64,000 nt of DNA, from positions 677,240 to 741,239 of the forward strand of contig SCFE01000100.1 of NCBI GenBank assembly GCA_004352715.1. The letters are read 5' to 3'. A model generated the notes under the pieces. That model was not told where the DNA came from and did not search any database. It saw only the letters and a list, made by a program, of their open reading frames with translations. Positions 10,905 to 21,208 of this stretch are shown here, in pieces. Source of the DNA: Hofstenia miamia. Taxonomy: Eukaryota > Xenacoelomorpha > Acoela. Both the position numbers and the translations under genes were made by a program. The stretch's first letter is position 1. Every line of letters begins with the position of its first letter.

Positions 10905-12033
10905 NNNNNNNNNNNNNNNNNNNNNNNNNNNNNNNNNNNNNNNNNNNNNNNNNNNNNNNNNNNNNNNNNNNNNNNNNNNNNNNNNNNNNNNNNNNNNNNN
11001 NNNNNNNNNNNNNNNNNNNNNNNNNNNNNNNNNNNNTTGCTAGGGTGTATATTTATGGAGATAGGTTTTAGGGTATATATATATATATATATATATAGAT
11101 ATATGCAGTGCCAGCCATAAGTATTAAGACGCTCATCTTCGCAATTTATTTCTGCAATGATTAACACAATTTCACTTTTAGCAATGCGCTCAATTTCGAC
11201 ATAGTGTATATTTAAATTTTCATGTACATTTTCAATCTGAAATTTAGTTTTTCTCCTATGCCTCTGTTAAGAGGCTTGCTAGGGTGTATATTTATGGAGA
11301 TAGGTTTTAGGGTATCCTGTAACAGGGGCATGGTTTGAAAACTAAATTTATAATAAAAAAATTCCATGAAAATCAAAGTTATTGTGTTAATCATATCTAA
11401 AAAAATGTTGTGAGGATGAGTGTCTCAATACATATGGCCAGCTATATATATATATATATATATATAATGATAATAATAAACATGCTTGGTTTTCGTTCAG
11501 TTAAGAATTTCATTTTAAAAGCTTCTAAGAATGTCTAAAGTTTACCTGCATATTACACCTTTACAATCCTCACAGAATTCATGACATACTGTTTCGCTAT
11601 TGCAATCTTTGAATCCTGCAAGTTTGCATTGATATCTAAGCATTGCTTCTCCATTGATTACGGCCAAATTATTGCATTTTGTTTGATAAACTGGACAAGA
11701 ACAGTTTTCAGCATTGCATGCCTCACATGTTTCTTCATCCACTCCATTGGGACAGTCAGATATTCCGTCACAAAATTGATGCTTACGAATGCAAAGTTGA
11801 AATGCATCTAAACAACGAATTTTTCCGTTTGTGCATCCGTATTGATATTCTTCTTCCCCAATATCACAATCATTGATCCCATCATTAACCTTTCCAATTG
11901 GTATGCATGAGTTAGAGGTTCTACATTTAAAATCTTCAGGACAAGTAGTGCATTCGAAGCCAAACTGTTCGTTATAGCAACAAAAACAACCCTTCACTCC
12001 AATAATAATAATTATTATTATGAAATTTTTCAT
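5609..12033 (-). CDS. Receptor 1: LDLa-rich seven-transmembrane receptor, five-exon gene
   Basis: My spliced model joins 12033-11546, 10386-10104, 9029-8849, 7035-5985 and 5849-5609, giving 747 residues with matching splice phases and no stop. The order is a signal peptide (1 to about 15, with seven isoleucines in a row), five LDLa-type cysteine modules (about 31-245), a linker of about 80 residues, then seven hydrophobic helices from about 356 to 733. The DRY position reads ERF after helix 3 and helix 7 carries NPIIC at about 725-729, so this is a divergent rhodopsin-like G-protein-coupled receptor. There are no leucine-rich repeats, unlike relaxin receptors or GRL101. LDLa modules usually bind calcium and ligands; the ligand here is unknown. 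The closest relative in the window is receptor 2. Exons 1, 2, 4 and 5 are solid. Exon 3 and the exact start of exon 4 are inferred from alignment to receptor 2. Confidence 0.8.
5985..7035 (-). CDS. Receptor 1 exon 4: helices 1-6
   Basis: After a cysteine-containing stalk (LPCKNWEWKQQY, matching CENPNWEELY in receptor 2) come six hydrophobic helices. Helix 3 ends in SAVERFIYIKLP, equivalent to the DRY region. Helix 6 holds FCMPFIF, with proline but no CWxP tryptophan. The donor is strong (GTAAGTTA). The acceptor at the start is chosen to keep phase and is not strong. Confidence 0.8.
7198..7803. other. Assembly gap (606 N) inside receptor 1 intron 3
   Basis: Unknown bases flanked on both sides by (TA)n. 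Open frames crossing it have no meaning. Confidence 0.95.
7836..8110 (+). pseudogene. Probable Penelope-like fragment in receptor 1 intron 3
   Basis: The plus strand reads KQNGYPHKYIKKITNGCF, then WKLPYTKTSELFSSGTEEV, before a stop near 8021. An NGYP block followed by a short linker and a [LV]PY block is typical of the stretch between reverse transcriptase and endonuclease in Penelope-like proteins. It begins directly at the (TA)n edge of the gap and opposes the receptor gene. Confidence 0.4.
8849..9029 (-). CDS. Receptor 1 exon 3 (candidate): juxtamembrane linker
   Basis: The frame reads IVKYLVSNLNFNYKLSRMIS through LPEANRTLLFCGLA to ISDSF. It aligns with the receptor 2 linker YILNNIYTGLYRIKG through IPEELKAFILEF. 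A CCAG acceptor precedes it and a GTAGAA donor follows; both phases match the neighbours. A donor about 45 bases further on would also keep phase, so the end is uncertain. Confidence 0.5.
10022..10058. repeat. (TA)n microsatellite
   Basis: Uninterrupted TA dinucleotides, about 37 bases, in receptor 1 intron 2. Confidence 0.95.
10104..10386 (-). CDS. Receptor 1 exon 2: LDLa modules 4-5
   Basis: The acceptor is a TTTAG and the donor GAG followed by GTAAGA. It completes module 4 (CIAKANMCDGVNDC, then TDESSC) and carries module 5 (CISVDKLCNNVDDC, then DESTEFAGC). The one base at its start completes the serine codon begun in exon 1. Confidence 0.85.
10905..11036. other. Assembly gap (132 N)
   Basis: Unknown bases, preceded by (TA)n and followed by a fragment of the neighbouring MITE. 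Confidence 0.95.
11106..11445. mobile_element. Tc1-type MITE in receptor 1 intron 1
   Basis: The ends form imperfect inverted repeats: GCCAGCCATAAGTATTAAGA on the left and, read on the other strand, GGCCATATGTATTGAGACAC on the right. Inner arms around TGATTAACACAAT also pair. Both ends abut (TA)n tracts, as expected of TA-targeting Tc1/mariner elements. There is no transposase. The internal segment 11278-11317 is repeated at 11037-11076, right after an N gap, so a second copy or an assembly error lies there. Confidence 0.6.
11546..12033 (-). CDS. Receptor 1 exon 1: signal peptide and LDLa modules 1-3
   Basis: It starts with ATG and a hydrophobic leader. Module 1 contains FKCRTSNSCIPIGK, module 2 CDGISDCPNGVDEETC, and module 3 is divergent. 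The first half of module 4 (CEDCKGVIC) ends the exon. The donor is CAG followed by GTAAAC, and two bases of a codon carry over. Confidence 0.85.
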
Positions 12034-12751
12034 AGTGTTTGTAGAGTCGTGTTTTCCAACTAATCCGAAATTAGAAAGTAATTAACTTTAAAAAAATTTC
12101 TTACCAATCAATTAGATTTGAAAAGAAATGAAAGTAATTAAAGAATAACACGTGATGTTTTTCAAGTATTAATTAACTTTTTTATTCTGTTAATGATTTA
12201 CAGAAATTCTTTGAAGATTTTTAGATTTTTGCAAAAGCTTGAAAACAAAAAACGTTTGGAATTAATTACTTCACATAAAAAAGGTTTAAGCAAACGGCAC
12301 AAATATGGAAAAACAAGGTCATAGTTAATTAATATCCTTCTTAACTAATCAAAGTAGGAAACTAACTTATTACACTAAATAATTTCATATGGCAAGAATT
12401 GAATATTTGAATTAATTTGAAATTGGTTTTAAAATATCCACGAAATACATTTTTCCCTATAGTCAAACCCACTAATGGTAAATTTCGAAATTTCAAACTA
12501 TTTAACTATTAGAACTATTAATAGTTAGTAATTTAACACAATGAGAACTGTATATGTAATATACAATTAGTAAAATCTATTTAGCATTCATTTACGAAAT
12601 TGACATGGTGAGACTTTGGAAAGCGGATCTTAGAGAATCTTCAAGAATAGGGAAACTTGATATATAATAGCATAAACAAATATATGGTGAAAGCAATGAC
12701 GTCCCTAGAATAATCAATAAGAAAAGTGGCTTACATTTTTTTAATAGTGTC
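12034..12751. other. Upstream region of receptor 1, no gene seen
   Basis: AT-rich, no coding recognised. On the minus strand a GATTG|GTAAGA donor near 12104 and a GGATTAG acceptor near 12060 could mark a very short 5' untranslated intron of about 46 bases. This is a guess. Confidence 0.3.
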
Positions 12752-13751
12752 NNNNNNNNNNNNNNNNNNNNNNNNNNNNNNNNNNNNNNNNNNNNNNNNN
12801 NNNNNNNNNNNNNNNNNNNNNNNNNNNNNNNNNNNNNNNNNNNNNNNNNNNNNNNNNNNNNNNNNNNNNNNNNNNNNNNNNNNNNNNNNNNNNNNNNNNN
12901 NNNNNNNNNNNNNNNNNNNNNNNNNNNNNNNNNNNNNNNNNNNNNNNNNNNNNNNNNNNNNNNNNNNNNNNNNNNNNNNNNNNNNNNNNNNNNNNNNNNN
13001 NNNNNNNNNNNNNNNNNNNNNNNNNNNNNNNNNNNNNNNNNNNNNNNNNNNNNNNNNNNNNNNNNNNNNNNNNNNNNNNNNNNNNNNNNNNNNNNNNNNN
13101 NNNNNNNNNNNNNNNNNNNNNNNNNNNNNNNNNNNNNNNNNNNNNNNNNNNNNNNNNNNNNNNNNNNNNNNNNNNNNNNNNNNNNNNNNNNNNNNNNNNN
13201 NNNNNNNNNNNNNNNNNNNNNNNNNNNNNNNNNNNNNNNNNNNNNNNNNNNNNNNNNNNNNNNNNNNNNNNNNNNNNNNNNNNNNNNNNNNNNNNNNNNN
13301 NNNNNNNNNNNNNNNNNNNNNNNNNNNNNNNNNNNNNNNNNNNNNNNNNNNNNNNNNNNNNNNNNNNNNNNNNNNNNNNNNNNNNNNNNNNNNNNNNNNN
13401 NNNNNNNNNNNNNNNNNNNNNNNNNNNNNNNNNNNNNNNNNNNNNNNNNNNNNNNNNNNNNNNNNNNNNNNNNNNNNNNNNNNNNNNNNNNNNNNNNNNN
13501 NNNNNNNNNNNNNNNNNNNNNNNNNNNNNNNNNNNNNNNNNNNNNNNNNNNNNNNNNNNNNNNNNNNNNNNNNNNNNNNNNNNNNNNNNNNNNNNNNNNN
13601 NNNNNNNNNNNNNNNNNNNNNNNNNNNNNNNNNNNNNNNNNNNNNNNNNNNNNNNNNNNNNNNNNNNNNNNNNNNNNNNNNNNNNNNNNNNNNNNNNNNN
13701 NNNNNNNNNNNNNNNNNNNNNNNNNNNNNNNNNNNNNNNNNNNNNNNNNNN
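12752..13751. other. Assembly gap (1000 N)
   Basis: Exactly 1000 unknown bases, likely a gap of arbitrary size, followed by (TA)n. Confidence 0.95.
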
Positions 13752-13899
13752 TATATATATATATATATATCTATTAGACCCTTGCAAGTTTTCTTTTTAT
13801 GCTCGAGTCGAGCTACAATTACAGAACTAGACACTTATAAATTTTTTACGATTTCGTTATCTACACAATATGTTACAACCGCGCAATGAATCGCTAATA

Positions 13900-15180
13900 T
13901 ATTGCCAAAAAACTATTATTTTTTATATATTTGAAAAAAATTTGAACACAACAAAAAATGACATTGGACAAAAGAAATGAAACGGCACCATAAAAGTGAA
14001 AAATGACAAAAATTATTAGTATTCGGTATAGACGAAAATTATTCAACAACAAAAAAATGCATACCGTTAGAATTCTACGTTTATTAATATCGGCTAACCC
14101 GTCAATTGGGCATAGAGAGAAATCTTTCAAAAAGTCAATAAAAAATTTCATAAAATTCTTGTTCAATCGCTTTCTAAGGATATTCAATATTCGAAGATTG
14201 ACGTTTAGCTACCGTTCCTTTCAATTCTGTCCAAGCATGCTCAATTATATTGAGGTCAGGACTTTGCACATCTTTTCTTGGGATAATGATTACCTCTTTT
14301 TTCGAGAAACTGTTCGGTGAATCGTGATTTGTGACAATGTTGGTCCTTTTGCTAAAACAAAATATATAATGGAGGACCTCCAAAAAATTTTCACGTAAGA
14401 TTGACGATTAAGACATAATTAGATGAATACATTATTCCAACAACTTTGATGATCTTGCACATTCCATTTGATGAAAACACACAATGCCTTTATAAAAATA
14501 CGGCCTAATGTAAGCGCTGAAGTTGTATATTTGCGGCAAACTCTCTCTGATAGCTCTGATCCCAATATATTCCAGGCCCCTAAAGATTTTGCTCTCATTC
14601 AAGGATATGGCCCTAATTCAATACTGGGTAGTAGTTTTTTGCTTAATGCCCAAAGCTGAGGCGATTTTTCAATTTTGTTTCAGAAATATACGATTATTTT
14701 GATGACAATTCTACAAATTCTACCCATAGATTGATATCACAGTAGAATTCTTCTAAAAATGCCAGAGGTGATTAACTACACACCACTCTCACTTTAGCTG
14801 CCTGCAAGTTTTCAGTGATACCTCTTCAATGGATAAATAATGCCTTATCATCTCTATAAATAGGTTTTCGAGGATACCCTGTTTTCTTGAACACCAAAAT
14901 TGTACGATCTCTCATAAATTTTGTTATATTGCACACAACAGGAATTCTTGTAACATTGGTGAACTGACTAATGCAGGCTAAAGTTTAAACCTTAAGTACT
15001 TCACAAAATAATTAACTTTCTAATCAATCCATGAAGGTATCGGGACATTATTTTAGGGGTAAGTAAAATTAAAGTCTTTAGCAATGGGTATACAGTAAAA
15101 TTGGTTTAATAACTATTCAAATATTTAAGTAAATATTATTTTGGAGTGCTCTCAATACTTTTGTTCAGCTCTGAAAAAGT
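13900..15180 (-). pseudogene. Decayed Tc1-like transposon
   Basis: Read on the minus strand, an N-terminal helix-turn-helix region is visible in pieces near 15.0-14.8 kb: SQFTNVTRIPVVCNITKF and TGYPRKPIYRDDKALF. The C-terminal catalytic block QSPDLNIIEHAWTELKG follows near 14.25 kb. Stops and frame changes separate them. The 5' end of the element resembles a Tc1 terminal repeat (AACAAAAGTATTGAGAGCAC on the minus strand near 15170). I could not find a matching left end. A similar motif near 15340 may belong to another copy. Confidence 0.65.
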
Positions 15181-15648
15181 TACATAAAATTCATAGAGCA
15201 AAGATTAAGTCACAATCATATTGTATTCAAATTGTTTTCTAGAAGTGGAGGAGATACATTTTTGTTATCTAACCCCATTAACCGATTATTGTACACGACT
15301 AAATAACTAAGCTATTTTTATTATTAAATTGGTAACTGTCTCGAAACTTTTGTCCAGATCTGTATATTTAAACTTATTGTTCTCATTAAGCCATCAGGCT
15401 TGGTTTATCTCACTTAACTTAACATGTATAGCACTACTTAAGATAAATAGTGAAAGTTCAATGTACTCTTTGACTTTTCATGCAAAAAATGAAGAAAATT
15501 TGATGCCATTAAACCTAATATCGATTTGGTTTCAAGTACTCGAAACCTCAAGTTAAATTTTTTGGATGTCGACTCAAGTTCGAGTACTCGAACTGAACTC
15601 AAACTGAAGGCGAAATTCAAGTACTCGCAAAGCTATATATATATATAT

Positions 15649-16648
15649 NNNNNNNNNNNNNNNNNNNNNNNNNNNNNNNNNNNNNNNNNNNNNNNNNNNN
15701 NNNNNNNNNNNNNNNNNNNNNNNNNNNNNNNNNNNNNNNNNNNNNNNNNNNNNNNNNNNNNNNNNNNNNNNNNNNNNNNNNNNNNNNNNNNNNNNNNNNN
15801 NNNNNNNNNNNNNNNNNNNNNNNNNNNNNNNNNNNNNNNNNNNNNNNNNNNNNNNNNNNNNNNNNNNNNNNNNNNNNNNNNNNNNNNNNNNNNNNNNNNN
15901 NNNNNNNNNNNNNNNNNNNNNNNNNNNNNNNNNNNNNNNNNNNNNNNNNNNNNNNNNNNNNNNNNNNNNNNNNNNNNNNNNNNNNNNNNNNNNNNNNNNN
16001 NNNNNNNNNNNNNNNNNNNNNNNNNNNNNNNNNNNNNNNNNNNNNNNNNNNNNNNNNNNNNNNNNNNNNNNNNNNNNNNNNNNNNNNNNNNNNNNNNNNN
16101 NNNNNNNNNNNNNNNNNNNNNNNNNNNNNNNNNNNNNNNNNNNNNNNNNNNNNNNNNNNNNNNNNNNNNNNNNNNNNNNNNNNNNNNNNNNNNNNNNNNN
16201 NNNNNNNNNNNNNNNNNNNNNNNNNNNNNNNNNNNNNNNNNNNNNNNNNNNNNNNNNNNNNNNNNNNNNNNNNNNNNNNNNNNNNNNNNNNNNNNNNNNN
16301 NNNNNNNNNNNNNNNNNNNNNNNNNNNNNNNNNNNNNNNNNNNNNNNNNNNNNNNNNNNNNNNNNNNNNNNNNNNNNNNNNNNNNNNNNNNNNNNNNNNN
16401 NNNNNNNNNNNNNNNNNNNNNNNNNNNNNNNNNNNNNNNNNNNNNNNNNNNNNNNNNNNNNNNNNNNNNNNNNNNNNNNNNNNNNNNNNNNNNNNNNNNN
16501 NNNNNNNNNNNNNNNNNNNNNNNNNNNNNNNNNNNNNNNNNNNNNNNNNNNNNNNNNNNNNNNNNNNNNNNNNNNNNNNNNNNNNNNNNNNNNNNNNNNN
16601 NNNNNNNNNNNNNNNNNNNNNNNNNNNNNNNNNNNNNNNNNNNNNNNN
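15649..16648. other. Assembly gap (1000 N)
   Basis: Exactly 1000 unknown bases preceded by (TA)n. Confidence 0.95.
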
Positions 16649-17661
16649 GTAAAATTTAAATTATAATTAAGGTAGTGAAATTATAAACTTTAAAATTTTC
16701 CACATCCTTGGTTTAAACCAATTTGCGGGATTTTATCCACAAGCGTCTATTGTAAGCTTGGAATTCCTTTAATTATAAATGATTTCTTCCCAATTTTCCT
16801 TCCTTTGCAGTAATTTCCGTTCTTAATTAGTTAATTCTAAATATTTTATTTTCATTGTTTTTGCCTGGTTGAATTGTGTTTTTCTCATTTAATCATTTTA
16901 ATACCTTAATATTATTGCTGAAGGCTCCAAAAAACTTATCTTAATTCTTTTAAGTTAGTGAAGTTATGTTTAGTTCACTTAACTGCACTTCTTTAATGCC
17001 CTAAATCAAATTTGAGTCTGAATTAAGCTTTCGTCAAGTAGTTTGAATCAGTAACGATTGAAGGCAGGGGTTCCTAACCTCCGTGATGCACCCGACTTGT
17101 CAGCAAGCCAAGCGGAAAATGCTGAAATTTAAAATGAGCCGAGCCGAGCGTAAAAATGTCGGCTCATTGACAAGTCTGAGTGCAACACACTGATGTTTCC
17201 GAACTGATGTCGATTTACAATCAAAGTTTTAGAATTGGAATTAAATGATTAGAACTTATTAGAAAATATTTTTTGCATCGGATATACCGCTAAAATTTTT
17301 GAAGCTTGATACTGTGTCGTCATTTAAAAATTATTGGTAGCCAAAGAATTAAGGCCTAATATAATTTCTGGAAAATAGCAATTGCATTCTGATTTGGTAT
17401 TAGTAAAAAATTCATTTTTAGAAGAGGTTTCTAATCATATACGATAGACGATAGTTTAAATCACATATAAACATTTCTAGTGAACTATTTTAAAATTGAT
17501 AATACTTTTATGAACAACAATCTTGCACGTACCAATTATAATATTATTATTAAGCTTAATGCTATCATTTCTATCGTTCCAAATATGCTTGAGTACTTCG
17601 AATGCCAAATTTTTCTCAAGCCTATATATATATATGCGCTTTGTTGATGTTGATTAATTAG
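16649..17661. other. Intronic or intergenic, no gene seen
   Basis: AT-rich, no coding recognised. A short GC-richer patch near 17065-17190 (CAGGGGTTCCTAACCTCCGT, then GCCGAGCCGAGCG) looks like part of a DNA transposon, but no second end was found. Earlier PKG exons should lie upstream on this strand; none is recognisable here. Confidence 0.4.
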
Positions 17662-17801
17662 GTACAATTGGTGGACGACCCCAAGCGTACGTTCGCCTTA
17701 AAAACCCTCAAAAAACGTCACATCGTTGAAACCCGACAACAAGAACACGTACTTAATGAAAAGAACATTATGCTAGAAGCAAACTCAGAATTCATCGTTA
17801 A
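17662..17801 (+). CDS. cGMP-dependent protein kinase (PKG), catalytic-domain exon
   Basis: The exon encodes [20 protein letters not shown] and then [20 protein letters not shown] through EFIVK. In PKG this is the N-lobe of the kinase domain, after the glycine loop. The TFALKTLKK stretch contains the ATP-binding lysine, and the [13 protein letters not shown] helix holds the conserved glutamate. The acceptor is ATTAG and the donor AA|GTAAGT, leaving a two-base overhang. PKG is a cytoplasmic serine/threonine kinase activated by cGMP. Only this exon of the gene is recognised; the rest must lie in other exons, the N gap, or outside the window. PKG is a much closer fit than PKA or PKC because of the [13 protein letters not shown] block. 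Confidence 0.85.
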
Positions 17802-17861
17802 GTAAGTATTCTATCACACACAGAAACTTATTTTATTTCATTGTGCTGATTTCATCGTTTG

Positions 17862-17864
<3 letters not shown>

Positions 17865-17895
<31 letters not shown>
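17865..17895. repeat. (TA)n microsatellite
   Basis: TA dinucleotides in the intron after the PKG exon, ending at a single N (17896). Confidence 0.95.
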
Positions 17896-17922
17896 NAATT
17901 TTTTATCAGTCCCTGATGAAAT

Positions 17923-18003
17923 AGCCTAAGCAAGCCTCTAACGTCACATTACACCTATATTGTGTATATGATATGGGTGAGGTGACGCAAGGTTTGGCTA
18001 GGC
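17923..18003. repeat. 81-base foldback (imperfect palindrome)
   Basis: Two arms of about 35 bases pair with few mismatches. The left arm begins AGCCTAAGCAAGCCTC and the right arm ends GGTTTGGCTAGGCT, with a loop of about eight bases. The size is that of a microRNA precursor, but a small foldback transposon is equally possible. Confidence 0.5.
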
Positions 18004-19814
18004 TTACACAAACTTCACACCACTGGTAGAGGTCAAAAGTTTCTTAGAAAAAATTTAAACTATAGGCCCTAGTAGACATAGATTATCTGTTTGGTGCTTG
18101 TTTGCCTCTACTTACCAAATGAAAACATTGATGTTGTACAAAATCAATGTGAAAAGGTCTTGCTATCAGATATTAATGTGTATTTTAAACGCTTGTGTAT
18201 GAGTATTGTCTTCTTAATGCAGCATAATCCTTCTAAATTACAAATTTAACAGTTAAATAGAGAAATAAAGGAAAAGAAATTTGATATTTAGAACGAATGC
18301 TATTAATAGCTTTTCATGCATTGATCATGTGGACAAATATTTGCAAAAAAACATATCTTGCAAGAAGCCAAGTATAATACGCTTCCCGTTAATTTGAGGT
18401 TAATACACTGGGCGTGGGAAGACAAATTACAAAAGAAGTTTAACTGTTAAAATAGTGCAAAAATGTTGTTAGAAGTCTGTATAAATAGCTATGTCGCAGT
18501 GTGAACAGTTGATGGATTATATTCTTTGGAATTTTACTTATCTTTGATTTCGGTTTGATTATTAATTACAAATGCGCAGCAAGGCATGTCATGCTTGTAA
18601 CGATCTATAGCCTGTTGCGAGGGATTTATATAGTTGTTGCCTCGATCGAAACAATGCATTTAAGTTATGCATAGGTGTAAGGGTTTTTACTTCTTGCCTA
18701 GCTGGCTATCAATTCTTTTGCGTCACTACATGTAGTAAAAAATCCGCAATAAGGCGAGATAGCCAAACGTAGGACTGTTATTTATTATCTTGTTTTAGAT
18801 CCAAATTATTAACATTAGTAGACCCATAACGAGACCGAAAATGACCTTGTATATATTACCTTATATATTGTTGTTGGCTTATATCTAGTTTTACCGTATG
18901 TTAGGAAACTGCATTTAATTATAAATAGTTTTTAACTCTATCTCGTGGCAGCTAGTGTGTCTATCGTTATCGATTTTAGCTATAATTTATATGTAGGGTA
19001 GGAAGCTGCTTTACTTATTACTTAGTTTTTCTTACCAGCAGCTAGTGTCACTGAATGGTTGCGTAATTACATTGTTTAAGTTACACATAATTGAGAATGA
19101 GATAAGTCGAATTGTGTTCTTCCTTTATTATCACGTAGTTAGGGTACACATAATAAAATTAGTCTGAGAATGAGCTGAGTTGCTGGAACCTCACTCTGCT
19201 ACGGCTTAGCGGATGGCTTCTTGGTGATCAGATACCGCTTCGGGCAGTGGGCCCATTATGAACTGGAGTCTCTCTCATCAAGTTACCTAAACAATGGCTA
19301 TTACCTGTTAATCTTATATCGCATGGATGCTAAATATAGTTTGGTATAGATAAAGAGATACAGTGTACATGAAACAACGAAAGTTAAATTAATTAGCCCA
19401 TACCCCGCTTGGAAGAAACTGTAGTTGGTGATCTCTAAATACTTCTGGATTAATGCAAATCTCGGCCTGGATGAGGATTCTACATTAATTTCTAATGGTA
19501 ACTCTTTTTTAATTCAATTATTTCATGCCTTTGATGCAAGGAAAGTATGTTTTACATTGGTCTGAAATTCTTAATTTATAGATTTGTTTTGTTAGCACTA
19601 GAACAACTATTACTCCTTGCGAATAAATTTACATATGATGTTTCAAATGCGAAAATTTTTTAGTAGAAACAAAATTTCTACATTAGCAAATTCAATAATA
19701 TTGTTAACAAAATTGGAAGTGTATGTACCTGCTAGTGTTTTTACTGAACGAATAATGAAGCAAACAAAAAATGTTTTATAATCATTTTGACCTATTGTCG
19801 CATTTCTAGTACTA
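18004..19814. other. No gene seen
   Basis: Mostly AT-rich. The part from 19140 to 19500 is GC-richer and looks like a degraded repeat, but no frame or terminal repeat was recognised. GCAGCTAGTGT occurs at both 18950 and 19040. Confidence 0.4.
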
Positions 19815-19934
19815 TAGTTGGCTGCAAAAAAAATGAGACTAGAAAAAAGGCATATTACTTTTGAACTACTGAACGTAACAACTCAAGAAAAGTAAGATTT
19901 TAAAGATACATTAAAGGACTATAAGTAAAAAGCA

Positions 19935-20977
19935 TCAAAGTCTAATTTGTTTTCCTCCTGTAGAAATAACTTCATTCAAACGAACTGAAACTGATTTCAT
20001 TAAATTGGACTTCATTTCAGATGTCAAAATATGTTGACTTTCTTGGATTTTTTCTTTTAAATCGGATATATTTTTCGGATTTTTCTTCTCAACGTCATTT
20101 TTCAATATCTGCTACACGTTTTCGATTGGAGAAAGATCAGCAGAATTTGGTGGTCATTGCAAAAACTGGATATTATTTTCAGAAAACCAATTTTTTGTCT
20201 TTGCTGACGTGTGCGGGGTTGCTCCGTCCTGTTGGAGTATCCATCCATCATCATATAAAGCATCAGCATAAGGCATAAATTCAGCTATAATTTGGCAATA
20301 TCTTTGACTGTCGATTGTGGCTTTTNNNNNNNNNNNNNNNNNNNNNNNNNNNNNNNNNNNNNNNNNNNNNNNNNNNNNNNNNNNNNNNNNNNNNNNNNNN
20401 NNNNNNNNNNNNNNNNNNNNNNNNNNNNNNNNNNNNNNNNNNNNNNNNNNNNNNNNNNNNNNNNNNNNNNNNNNNNNNNNNNNNNNNNNNNNNNNNNNNN
20501 NNNNNNNNNNNNNNNNNNNNNNNNNNNNNNNNNNNNNNNNNNNNNNNNNNNNNNNNNNNNNNNNNNNNNNNNNNNNNNNNNNNNNNNNNNNNNNNNNNNN
20601 NNNNNNNNNNNNNNNNNNNNNNNNNNNNNNNNNNNNNNNNNNNNNNNNNNNNNNNNNNNNNNNNNNNNNNNNNNNNNNNNNNNNNNNNNNNNNNNNNNNN
20701 NNNNNNNNNNNNNNNNNNNNNNNNNNNNNNNNNNNNNNNNNNNNNNNNNNNNNNNNNNAAGTCGGTTTGCAATTTTTTTCCCAGAAATATAGGGATTTTT
20801 GAGAGCAATTGCGACTGTTTTCTGAATGAATTTTCCAATAATTTTTCGAGGGCGTCCACTTCCTTTTCTTCTTTTGAGAGATTCTCCTCGTCGAATTTTT
20901 TTCAGCTTTCGAAAATAAGTTGATCGAGAAATTTGCGATGTCGCAAAGGCGTTTTCAAGCTGTTCCACCGCTTCCAT
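19935..20977 (-). pseudogene. Tc1-like transposase with two nonsense tryptophan codons
   Basis: It starts at the ATG of MEAVEQLENAF. It has an N-terminal helix-turn-helix (RSTYFRKLKKIRRG, then GSGRPRKIIGKF) and, after the N gap, the catalytic half: ILQQDGATPHTSAKTKNWF to PPNSADLSPIEN. The spacing from the second aspartate to the final glutamate is 34 residues, a DD34E signature. Two codons normally TGG are TGA (before PPNSAD, near 20147) and TAG (after SPIENV, near 20094). The remaining C-terminus reads open to its natural stop. The first catalytic aspartate would lie in the gap. As written it cannot make active enzyme. Confidence 0.8.
20326..20758. other. Assembly gap (433 N) inside the Tc1-like transposase
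   Basis: Unknown bases. The size is not a round number, so it may be a measured estimate. Confidence 0.95.
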
Positions 20978-21208
20978 TCCGAAGAAATCAAGTAGAAACT
21001 TTGCAAAGCAAAACAATTTGTTTGGTAAGAGTTTTCAAATAATTACGAAGTACCAGTTTAATTAATTAACTTTTTTGTTTGACCATTTTAAAGTTCACAA
21101 AATTCTCGTTGTCTTTTATTTTTATAGTTTTCCTCTAAAACGTCTCAATACGTTTCCACAAAGTGTGAAAAAATAGGTGTTCAGTCTCATTTTTTTTGCA
21201 GCCAACTA

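Larger units (their letters stand above)
19817..21206 (-). mobile_element. Tc1-like transposon with matching terminal inverted repeats
   Basis: Identical 24-base ends (GTTGGCTGCAAAAAAAATGA..., 19817-19840 and its complement at 21183-21206) are flanked by TA on each side, the classic Tc1/mariner target duplication. A single transposase frame lies on the minus strand. Part of the interior (20326-20758) is an N gap. Perfect ends suggest a fairly recent insertion. It lies downstream of the PKG exon. Confidence 0.85.

Noticed and set aside
12726-13889. Long open frames across N runs (also at 7.0-8.0, 15.5-16.7, 20.3-20.9 and 42.4-43.6 kb)
   Set aside because: They are open only because N codons are read through; the remaining residues come from (TA)n or transposon sequence.
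13752-13890. Left terminal repeat for the 14 kb Tc1-like element
   Set aside because: No sequence here matches the right-end motif well enough to set a boundary.
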